Positions 1-4,477 of a DNA stretch of 5,699 bases are shown piece after piece. Numbering within the stretch: the stretch's first letter is position 1; every line of letters starts with the position of its first letter. The stretch is from contig CAYIBZ010000036.1 in the NCBI GenBank assembly GCA_964361795.1, positions 1 through 5,699 on the forward strand. The letters run 5' to 3'. Below the pieces are notes generated by a model. That model was not told where the DNA came from. It made no database searches and saw only the letters and a list, made by a program, of their open reading frames with translations. The stretch comes from CAYIBZ01 sp964361795 (GTDB lineage: Bacteria; Patescibacteriota; Minisyncoccia; UBA6257; WO2-44-18). The position numbers and the translations under genes are program-made.

Positions 1-342
1 AAAGACGCGGGAATAGATTTTGACACTTTGCAATTTGGAGGCCAGTTAGGCACGGTTTTCGTAAAAGGAGAGTTATCTGACGTTGCCGCGCCAATTTACA
101 AGCTCGCCAAAGAATTAGCAAAAGCAAAAAGGAATTTTAACGTTTTAGGAGTTTACGATATTAAGCAAAAGTCATTTTTAACCACGGATCAATTTATGGT
201 GATTGCCAAATTGCCATCCAGAGAAGTTTTGCTGGCCCAATTGGTCGGCGTCCTCTCTGGTCCAATAAGAGCGTTCATGCATATCGTTGATCAATTATCT
301 AAGAAACCTGCAGATGCCGCTAAAACAGAGGCAGAAACATAG
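1..342 (+). CDS. rplJ: Large ribosomal subunit protein uL10 (L10), 3' part
   Basis: Partial gene. The frame is open from the first base, and 113 C-terminal residues are visible before TAG at 340-342. L10 forms the base of the ribosomal stalk: it binds 23S rRNA through its N-terminal domain and carries L7/L12 dimers on its C-terminal helix, recruiting translation GTPases. The visible part includes the late alpha/beta section (FVKGELSDVAAPIYKL) and the family's conserved LPSREVLLAQLVGVLSGPIR segment, followed by the C-terminal helix that binds L12. The tail is short and ends in an Ala/Lys/Glu-rich stretch. Full L10 is about 165-180 residues, so roughly a third is missing to the left. A TTG at 28 could be read as a start, but the homologous frame continues upstream of it. 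rplL follows after 101 bp, the standard rplJ-rplL order, so the identification is secure. Confidence 0.95.
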   Translation, partial: KDAGIDFDTLQFGGQLGTVFVKGELSDVAAPIYKLAKELAKAKRNFNVLGVYDIKQKSFLTTDQFMVIAKLPSREVLLAQLVGVLSGPIRAFMHIVDQLSKKPADAAKTEAET

Positions 343-368
343 GTCGAAACTGAAGATAGGGGTAGTCC

Positions 369-385
369 CGAAGAAATTTTCTTCG
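369..385 (+). promoter_or_regulatory. Palindrome in the rplJ-rplL spacer
   Basis: The arms CGAAGAAA (369-376) and TTTCTTCG (378-385) are perfect reverse complements around one T, so RNA could form a stem of about 7 bp with a 3-nt loop. A competing pairing, TCCCG (366-370) with CGGGA (394-398), shares bases with it, so the two cannot fully coexist. No T-tract follows, so it is not a classical terminator. A role in setting the L10 to L12 ratio, as processing site or attenuator, is inference. The rest of the spacer is AT-rich and shows nothing else. Confidence 0.4.
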
Positions 386-443
386 AAAATCAACGGGATG
401 CTCATATTTTTAGATAAATTCAATAAATTAAATTTATAAAAAT

Positions 444-818
444 ATGGCAGAAAAATTACAAGAAATAATTTCAAAAGTAGAAACCTTATCGGTTACGGAA
501 CTAGCCGAATTAGTAAAAGCGATGGAAACTAAGTTTGGAGTTTCTGCCGCGATGCCGGCAGGTGTTGCTGGCGGCGCCGCCGCTGGAGCTGGCGAGGCGG
601 AAGAAAAAACCGCTTGGAAAGTAATGTTGAAAGAAGGCGGTTCTCAAAAGATTCAGGTTATTAAAGTCTTGAGAGAAGCTACCGGCCTTGGATTGAAGGA
701 AGCAAAAGATTTAGTGGATGGCGCTCCGAAAGCCGTCAAAGACGGGTTAAAGAAAGAAGACGCGGAAGAATTGAAGAAAAAATTGGAAGCGGCTGGCGCG
801 GTTGTGGAATTACAATAA
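444..818 (+). CDS. rplL: Large ribosomal subunit protein bL12 (L7/L12)
   Basis: Complete 124-residue stalk protein. Dimers of L7/L12 attach to L10 and stimulate GTP hydrolysis by EF-Tu, EF-G, IF2 and RF3. The N-terminal helical dimerisation domain is about residues 1-34 (KLQEIISKVETLSVTELAELVKAME is its core). A flexible Ala/Gly hinge spans about 35-53, and the globular C-terminal domain about 54-124. The C-terminal domain holds the hallmark helix ATGLGLKEAKDLV that contacts factors. Length is typical for the family. The ATG at 444 is the only sensible start because the dimerisation domain begins immediately. No Shine-Dalgarno sequence precedes it; the leader is A/T-rich (aaatttataaaaat). It is probably co-transcribed with rplJ and closed by the terminator just after its TAA. 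Confidence 0.98.
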   Translation: MAEKLQEIISKVETLSVTELAELVKAMETKFGVSAAMPAGVAGGAAAGAGEAEEKTAWKVMLKEGGSQKIQVIKVLREATGLGLKEAKDLVDGAPKAVKDGLKKEDAEELKKKLEAAGAVVELQ

Positions 819-819
819 T

Positions 820-854
820 AAAAAGAGCGCTTGAAAAAAGCGCTCTTTTTATTT
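820..854 (+). terminator. Rho-independent terminator after rplL
   Basis: A perfect 13-bp stem, AAAAAGAGCGCTT (820-832) and AAGCGCTCTTTTT (838-850), closes a GAAAA loop (833-837) and runs into T-rich sequence (846-854). The GC-rich core GAGCGC/GCGCTC plus flanking A and T tracts makes it potentially bidirectional. It begins two bases after the rplL stop and separates the ribosomal operon from the tRNA locus. Confidence 0.93.
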
Positions 855-895
855 ATGGTTTTTATCAAGGACGCATTCATCCCGTACCTTTTTAT
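855..895. other. Spacer between terminator and tRNA locus
   Basis: Short spacer with no convincing sigma-70 promoter. It contains CCCGTACC at 881-888, 15 bp upstream of the tRNA remnant. The same 8-mer recurs at 937-944, 16 bp upstream of the intact tRNA, and inverted at 1035-1042. Confidence 0.5.
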
Positions 896-938
896 GGGCA
901 GCTAGCTCAGCGGTAGAGCACTGCATTCACATTTGCCC
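896..938 (+). pseudogene. Degenerate or split tRNA-Val(CAC), 5' half only
   Basis: The first 37 bases (896-932) match the intact tRNA-Val at 953-989 in 31 of 37 positions. They contain an acceptor 5' strand GGGCAGC, TA, D-arm GCTC/AGCGGTA/GAGC, anticodon 5' stem CTGCA (921-925) and loop TTCACAT (926-932), anticodon CAC. After the loop the expected TGCAG, variable loop and T-arm are missing. The next bases, TGCCC (934-938), can pair with the first five acceptor bases GGGCA. This looks like a tRNA with an internal deletion from the anticodon loop to the 3' acceptor strand. A second reading is a 5' half whose 3' part lies beyond 1044 and in the gap, because TGCA at 1045-1048 could pair with 922-925. 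It cannot be a standard functional tRNA as read. The six differences from the intact gene suggest a diverged paralogue rather than a fresh duplication. Confidence 0.65.
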
Positions 939-948
939 CGTACCAAAT
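936..948 (+). repeat. Left arm of 13-bp inverted repeat around tRNA-Val
   Basis: CCCCGTACCAAAT is the exact reverse complement of 1031-1043. The arms are separated by 82 bp that hold the complete tRNA-Val. The trinucleotide TTG lies directly outside both arms (933-935 and 1044-1046). Confidence 0.8.
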
Positions 949-952
949 AAAC

Positions 953-1024
953 GGGCATTTAGCTCAGTGGTAGAGCGCTTCGTTCACATCGAAGAGGTCA
1001 CTGGTTCGATCCCAGTAATGCCCA
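953..1024 (+). tRNA. tRNA-Val, anticodon CAC
   Basis: A complete cloverleaf can be drawn. The acceptor is GGGCATT (953-959) with AATGCCC (1017-1023), discriminator A1024. The D-stem is GCTC (962-965) with GAGC (973-976). The anticodon stem CTTCG (978-982) pairs with CGAAG (990-994) around loop TTCACAT, giving anticodon CAC at 985-987, which reads valine GTG codons. The variable loop is AGGTC (995-999). The T-stem ACTGG (1000-1004) pairs with CCAGT (1012-1016) around TTCGATC. All stems are perfect. The 3' CCA is not encoded (CAA follows the discriminator), so the CCA-adding enzyme must supply it. The gene lies inside a 13-bp inverted repeat, next to a broken paralogue. Confidence 0.96.
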
Positions 1025-1030
1025 CAAAAA

Positions 1031-1043
1031 ATTTGGTACGGGG
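1031..1043 (-). repeat. Right arm of 13-bp inverted repeat around tRNA-Val
   Basis: ATTTGGTACGGGG is the perfect reverse complement of 936-948. Transcribed together, the two arms would form a helix with the tRNA as its loop. There is no T-tract after this arm, so it does not resemble a terminator. Confidence 0.8.
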
Positions 1044-1063
1044 TTGCACGCCGACTCTTGGTT

Positions 1064-1163
1064 NNNNNNNNNNNNNNNNNNNNNNNNNNNNNNNNNNNNN
1101 NNNNNNNNNNNNNNNNNNNNNNNNNNNNNNNNNNNNNNNNNNNNNNNNNNNNNNNNNNNNNNN
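1064..1163. other. Assembly gap of 100 N
   Basis: Exactly 100 N, a common placeholder for a scaffold gap of unknown size. The left contig ends in the tRNA locus (1044-1063 is unassigned) and the right contig starts in the mraZ leader. True distance and content are unknown. The mraZ promoter -35 region and the end of the tRNA locus may lie inside it. Confidence 0.97.
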
Positions 1164-1180
1164 GTGGGGAATGGGTGGGT

Positions 1181-1186
1181 TATATT
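1181..1186 (+). promoter_or_regulatory. Possible -10 box of the mraZ promoter
   Basis: TATATT in TTATATTAAGG resembles a sigma-70 -10 hexamer about 92 bp before the mraZ ATG. At 17-bp spacing the -35 would fall in the N run at 1158-1163, so it cannot be checked. Transcription would start near 1193, just upstream of the GTGG repeats. Confidence 0.3.
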
Positions 1187-1195
1187 AAGGTTACG

Positions 1196-1241
1196 GTGGT
1201 GAATTGTGGATAACTGTGGGGAAAACTCTTATTCTCTGGGG
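1196..1241 (+). promoter_or_regulatory. Putative MraZ operator: GTGG repeats in 10-bp phase
   Basis: TGG cores lie at 1197, 1207 and 1217, exactly 10 bp apart, each preceded by G (GTGGTGAATT, GTGGATAACT, GTGGGGAAAA). A further TGGGG lies at 1237, exactly 20 bp on. MraZ is known in E. coli to bind TGGG-type direct repeats with 5-nt spacers between its promoter and its own gene, so the spacing and place fit autoregulation. More TGGG copies occur near the gap edge (1165, 1172, 1176). Binding by this MraZ is inferred. Confidence 0.7.
1205..1213 (-). promoter_or_regulatory. Perfect DnaA-box 9-mer in the mraZ leader
   Basis: TGTGGATAA is the exact reverse complement of the consensus DnaA box TTATCCACA. 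One-mismatch TGGGGATAA follows at 1237-1245 and two-mismatch TGTGGGGAA at 1215-1223. It overlaps the GTGG repeats, so it may be only an accident of the MraZ operator sequence. Confidence 0.35.
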
Positions 1242-1258
1242 ATAACCCCCAGAGAATA
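1230..1258 (+). promoter_or_regulatory. 12-bp hairpin just upstream of mraZ
   Basis: TATTCTCTGGGG (1230-1241) and CCCCAGAGAATA (1247-1258) pair perfectly around an ATAAC loop, 19 bp before the mraZ ATG. No T-tract follows, so it is not an intrinsic terminator for the operon. It could stabilise the mRNA 5' end, affect translation start, or attenuate. The last TGGGG box lies in its left arm. Confidence 0.6.
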
Positions 1259-1277
1259 GGTATCCGCCGTTGAGCCT

Positions 1278-1709
1278 ATGTTCATCGGGGAATACACACA
1301 TAGTTTGGATACTAAAGGAAGAGTGGCTCTACCGGCAAAATTTAGGCAGAAGTTAGGCGACGGAACGATTATCACTAGAGGCTTGGATCACTGCTTATTT
1401 GTTTTCAATAAATCAGATTGGGAGGCGCTTGCCCAAAAATTAATCTCACTGCCGTTATCGCAATCCAATTCCCGGGCATTCGCGCGTTTGATGCTGGCCG
1501 GAGCGATAGAAGCGGAGTTTGACAACCAAGGAAGGATTCTAATTCCAGAATATTTGAGGCAATACGCTGGCCTCAAAAAACAAGCGGTATTCGCCGGACT
1601 CTATAACCGAATTGAAATCTGGAATGAAGACAACTGGAAGAATTATAAATCCAAGACCGAAGCTTCTTCAGACGATATCGCGGAAAAACTTGGAGAATTG
1701 GGAATTTAG
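1278..1709 (+). CDS. mraZ: Transcriptional regulator MraZ
   Basis: A 143-residue protein that matches MraZ over its whole length. MraZ is a DNA-binding protein of the AbrB/SpoVT fold that forms a ring-shaped oligomer and represses its own dcw cluster in E. coli. Two tandem MraZ repeats are visible, each with its signature: DTKGR at 11-15 followed by VALPAKFR, and DNQGR at 82-86 followed by ILIPEYLR. Length is normal for the family (about 140-150). The start at 1278 gives the typical N-terminus MFIGEYTHSLD. No Shine-Dalgarno sequence is seen. It is the first gene of the cell-division operon, and the phased GTGG repeats directly upstream are its likely target. Its TAG stop (1707-1709) touches the first unit of the 8-bp repeat array that runs into rsmH. 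Confidence 0.97.
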   Translation: MFIGEYTHSLDTKGRVALPAKFRQKLGDGTIITRGLDHCLFVFNKSDWEALAQKLISLPLSQSNSRAFARLMLAGAIEAEFDNQGRILIPEYLRQYAGLKKQAVFAGLYNRIEIWNEDNWKNYKSKTEASSDDIAEKLGELGI

Positions 1710-1786
1710 TTACTTTGTTACTTCGCAAAATTAGTTACTTAGAAAATGACAAACCAAGCAACTAGGCAACCGAGTAACCAAGTAAC
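1709..1786. repeat. 8-bp repeat array, inverted halves, across the rsmH start
   Basis: The left part has units GTTACTTT (1709), GTTACTTC (1717) and GTTACTTA (1734). The right part has CAAGCAAC (1755), TAGGCAAC (1763), CGAGTAAC (1771) and CAAGTAAC (1779), the same family on the opposite strand. Bases 1709-1723 and 1772-1786 can form 14 base pairs (one a G-U wobble) with one mismatch, leaving the rsmH ATG (1746) in the loop. The right part is translated as the Gln/Asn/Thr-rich N-terminus of RsmH. It looks like a short genomic repeat that settled in the gene junction; a role in translation is possible but unproven. Confidence 0.75.
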
Positions 1787-2609
1787 AGCAATTCACATAC
1801 CGGTTCTTTTAAACGAAGTAATAAATATTTTGGATCCGAAGCCGGGCGAGTTCTTTATTGACGGCACCGCCGGGGCAATGGGCCACAGCAAGGCGATTCA
1901 AGAAAAAATAGGCGCCAATGGCCGACTGCTTTCTATTGATTGGGAAAAAACCGGTGAAAATTACGCTGATTTGCCGGTAATCTTAAAGCAAAAACATTTT
2001 GAAAAAGCTGATGGCTTGCTGTTGGATTTAGGGTTTTCATCAGAGCAATTATCCGGCGGCAGGGGCTTTAGCTTTCAAATTGATGAGCCGCTTTTGATGA
2101 CCTACGACCCTAACGCCGAACCCGTAAAAGATCTTCTTCAAGAATTATCCGAAGAAAAACTGGCGAGTATTATTAAAGATTTTGGCGAAGAACGTTTCGC
2201 AAAACAAATTGCCGCCTCCGTTAAAAATCAAGAAAAAATAAAACCCGTCAAAACCACCCAAGATTTAGTGGAAGCAATTGCCAGGGCTGTCCCCATAAGC
2301 TACCAAAGAGGCCGGATCCACCCAGCTACCAGAACTTTCATGGCTTTACGGATTTACGCCAACCACGAATTGGAAAATTTAGAATCCATTTTGAAAAATC
2401 TTGATTCCGTTCTAAGGCCGGGAGGCCGCGCGGCTATTATTTCCTTTCACTCCCTAGAAGACCGGATAGTAAAAAATTACTTTCGCAATTTAGCCAAGGC
2501 CGGAAAAATAAAAATTTTAACTAAAAAACCAATTATTGCGAGCAGAGAAGAAATTGCCGCTAATCCCAGATCGCGATCGGCAAAATTAAGAGCGGCGCAG
2601 CTATTATGA
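1746..2609 (+). CDS. rsmH: 16S rRNA (cytosine(1402)-N(4))-methyltransferase RsmH
   Basis: A 287-residue SAM-dependent methyltransferase that adds N4-methyl to C1402 of 16S rRNA in the decoding centre. Conserved blocks are HIPVLLNEV (17-25), SAM motif FIDGTAGAMGHS (37-48), LLLDLGFSSEQL (91-102), GRGFSF (105-110), HPATRTFMALRI (192-203), SFHSLEDRIVK (233-243) and NPRSRSAKLRA (273-283). Residues 1-16 come from the 8-bp repeat array and are not part of the family fold. A TAG at 1740-1742 blocks any earlier start and there is no later ATG, GTG or TTG before the conserved block, so ATG 1746 is forced. Between SIDWE (63-67) and DGLLLDLG (89-96) only 21 residues remain, against about 38 in the E. coli protein as I recall it. 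The helix and third strand of the Rossmann fold therefore look shortened. The SAM loop has MGHS where GGHS is usual. It overlaps ftsL by ATGA. Confidence 0.95.
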   Translation: MTNQATRQPSNQVTAIHIPVLLNEVINILDPKPGEFFIDGTAGAMGHSKAIQEKIGANGRLLSIDWEKTGENYADLPVILKQKHFEKADGLLLDLGFSSEQLSGGRGFSFQIDEPLLMTYDPNAEPVKDLLQELSEEKLASIIKDFGEERFAKQIAASVKNQEKIKPVKTTQDLVEAIARAVPISYQRGRIHPATRTFMALRIYANHELENLESILKNLDSVLRPGGRAAIISFHSLEDRIVKNYFRNLAKAGKIKILTKKPIIASREEIAANPRSRSAKLRAAQLL

Positions 2610-2896
2610 CCGTTATAGAACCCAATAAAAATAAATTTACAATCAATTGGCTCATAATTTCCTTGATTATCTTCATTCTTACAGGAGCGTTGTTTAGCGT
2701 TTTTGCTTATAATAATAATGTTCGGCTGAAACATCTTTTAAATTCTCATCGGGAAGAAGCAGAAAGCTTAAGATCAGCGAACACGGATTTTAAAAATCAG
2801 CTCTACGGCATTCTTGATTTGAAAAATGCCGAAGAATTGGCCGCTGATCTTGGATTAATAAAAGAGAAAAAACCAGAATATTTGGCTAGACAATGA
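2606..2896 (+). CDS. ftsL: FtsL-like septum protein (single TM plus coiled coil)
   Basis: A 96-residue small bitopic protein. The N-terminal cytoplasmic tail is about 13 residues, the membrane helix about 14-35 (INWLIISLIIFILTGALFSV is its core), and a likely coiled coil about 38-70 lies outside the membrane. A short C-terminal part has ELAADLGLIK. This architecture matches FtsL/DivIC proteins, which form the FtsQLB complex and activate the FtsWI septal synthase. Primary sequence is poorly conserved in this family, so the name rests mainly on topology, size and position between rsmH and ftsI, where ftsL always sits. Both ends are translationally coupled: ATGA with rsmH at 2606-2609 and ATGA with ftsI at 2893-2896. 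FtsB/DivIC is the alternative family name. Confidence 0.8.
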   Translation: MTVIEPNKNKFTINWLIISLIIFILTGALFSVFAYNNNVRLKHLLNSHREEAESLRSANTDFKNQLYGILDLKNAEELAADLGLIKEKKPEYLARQ

Positions 2897-4473
2897 AATG
2901 GAGACTTTGGGTTTTCATATTAGGCATTACCTTTGCCTATTCTTCCCTAGTTTATAATATTTATAATCTGCAAGTTAAAAAGGGGAGTTATTACGCAGCC
3001 CGGGCCGCTTCTCGCAGTCAGGGTGTTAATTTTTTAAATCCCGAACGGGGCATTATTTATTTTACTGATAAAAATGATAACGTTATTCCTGCCGCCATGA
3101 ATAAAGAATACCCGACAATTTTCGCCGTTCCCAAAGAAATCGGCGATTTGGACGAATCCGTGGAGTCTCTCCGCGCCATAGTTGGAATTGATAAAGACAA
3201 ATTAAAAACCATGTTGAGTAAACCCAATGATTTATATGAGCTTCTCGCGACCAAAGCCAGCGAAGAACAAGTGCAAAAAATCCGCGGCCTTAATATGAAG
3301 GGAGTTTATATTGAAAATGAAAACTTCCGTTTTTATCCCTTTGGCGCTCTAGGCGCCCAGCTTTTGGGGTTCATTGGACAAAATGAAGAAAGTTCTGAAT
3401 TAGCCGGCCGGTACGGTTTAGAATTTTATTACAATCGTTTTCTTCAAACCAGCCATCTTTATTCAACCATAGACCGCAATATTCAAGCTCAAGCGGAAAA
3501 GATTTTAGAATCGGTGATTAAAAAATATAGCGCCGCCGGCGGAACGGTAATTGTTCAAGAGCCGAAAACCGGTAAAATCTTGGCCTTGGGAAATTATCCC
3601 GCCTTTGACCCGAATAATTATTCCAAATCAAATCTAAAAAATTTCGTGAATCCGGCAACGCAGGGTATTTATGAGCCAGGATCAGTTTTTAAAGTCATCA
3701 CCATGGCGGCTGGCATTGATAGCGGAAAAATTACTCCCAATTCCACTTATTATGATAGCGGATCGGTCACCCTTAACGGGAAAACTATCAAAAATTGGGA
3801 CCTAAAAGCCCATGGCACGGTTACCATGGCTAACGTCATTGAGCAATCTATTAACACCGGAGCCGCTTTCGCGGCTAGAAAAACCGGATTGGAGGATTTC
3901 CATGATTACTTGGTAAAATTTGGTTTTGGCGAAGTGACTGGCATCGGTTTGCCCGGTGAAATAGCCGGAAGCATCAACAACTTGACCGCCAATGCTCGGG
4001 AAATTGATTTAGCGACGGCGGCATTCGGCCAAGGAGTCTCCGTCACTCCCATTGAGCTGGTCAATGCCATTTCCGCCATCGCCAATAATGGCATTCTCAT
4101 GCGGCCTTACTTAAACCAAGAGACAAGACCGGAAGAAATCGGCCGGGTTATTTCTGGAGAAACTGCCAAGCAAGTTGCCGCCATGATGGCCTCCGCGGTA
4201 AAAAAAGCGGAAATCGCGCAAATTCCAAAGTATGAAGTGGCCGGCAAAACCGGAACTGCTCAAATTCCAGATTTTAAACATGGCGGGTATAGCAATGAAT
4301 TTATTCATAGCTATGTCGGATTCGCCCCCGCTTCCGACCCGCGTTTCACAATCTTAATTAAAGTAGATAAGCCCAGAGGAGCGCCGCTCGCGGGAACAAC
4401 TGTCGTTCCGGCATTTCGCGAATTAGCCGAATTTATATTAAACTACTATAATATCCCGCCAGACAATCCGTAA
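2893..4473 (+). CDS. ftsI: Peptidoglycan D,D-transpeptidase FtsI (PBP3-type, class B)
   Basis: A 526-residue class B penicillin-binding protein that crosslinks septal peptidoglycan with FtsW. An N-terminal membrane anchor is at about 5-26, then the PBP dimerisation/pedestal domain (about 28-170, with ERGIIYF at 51-57 in place of the usual RGxIxDRNG motif). The transpeptidase domain is about 215-515. All three active-site motifs are present: SVFK (264-267) with nucleophile Ser264 and Lys267, SIN (319-321), and KTGT (452-455). No PASTA domain follows. The protein ends soon after the transpeptidase domain with a Pro-rich tip. Length is close to E. coli FtsI (588) minus extensions. The start overlaps the ftsL stop, and no Shine-Dalgarno sequence is visible, so coupling probably drives initiation. 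Target of beta-lactams by family knowledge. Confidence 0.95.
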   Translation: MKWRLWVFILGITFAYSSLVYNIYNLQVKKGSYYAARAASRSQGVNFLNPERGIIYFTDKNDNVIPAAMNKEYPTIFAVPKEIGDLDESVESLRAIVGIDKDKLKTMLSKPNDLYELLATKASEEQVQKIRGLNMKGVYIENENFRFYPFGALGAQLLGFIGQNEESSELAGRYGLEFYYNRFLQTSHLYSTIDRNIQAQAEKILESVIKKYSAAGGTVIVQEPKTGKILALGNYPAFDPNNYSKSNLKNFVNPATQGIYEPGSVFKVITMAAGIDSGKITPNSTYYDSGSVTLNGKTIKNWDLKAHGTVTMANVIEQSINTGAAFAARKTGLEDFHDYLVKFGFGEVTGIGLPGEIAGSINNLTANAREIDLATAAFGQGVSVTPIELVNAISAIANNGILMRPYLNQETRPEEIGRVISGETAKQVAAMMASAVKKAEIAQIPKYEVAGKTGTAQIPDFKHGGYSNEFIHSYVGFAPASDPRFTILIKVDKPRGAPLAGTTVVPAFRELAEFILNYYNIPPDNP

Positions 4474-4477
4474 TAAA

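Noticed and set aside
653..880. Antisense open frame opposite rplL
   Set aside because: Low-complexity Ser/Phe/Asn-rich shadow of the rplL coding strand that also crosses the terminator.
936..1043. Group I intron in the outer tRNA
   Set aside because: The interval of about 110 bp is too short for a group I intron core and is largely filled by a complete tRNA.
967..1188. Open frame starting MVERFVHIEEVTGSIPV and crossing the N run
   Set aside because: It is the tRNA-Val sequence read as protein and continues through unknown bases; it is not a gene.
1202..1214. Resemblance of the GAATTGTGGATAAC stretch to a lac-type operator
   Set aside because: It lacks the central bases and the symmetric right half; the 10-bp GTGG register and position before mraZ explain it better.
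1230..1258. Intrinsic terminator before mraZ
   Set aside because: The stem is good but is followed by GGTATCCGCC rather than a T-tract, and it would stop the operon before its first gene.
1709..1786. CRISPR-like array
   Set aside because: Units are 8 bp, adjacent, imperfect and in both orientations, without spacers or cas genes.
2477..2734. Antisense open frame across the rsmH-ftsL junction
   Set aside because: Shadow of two well-supported genes, with no recognisable domain; the hydrophobic look mirrors the coding strand.
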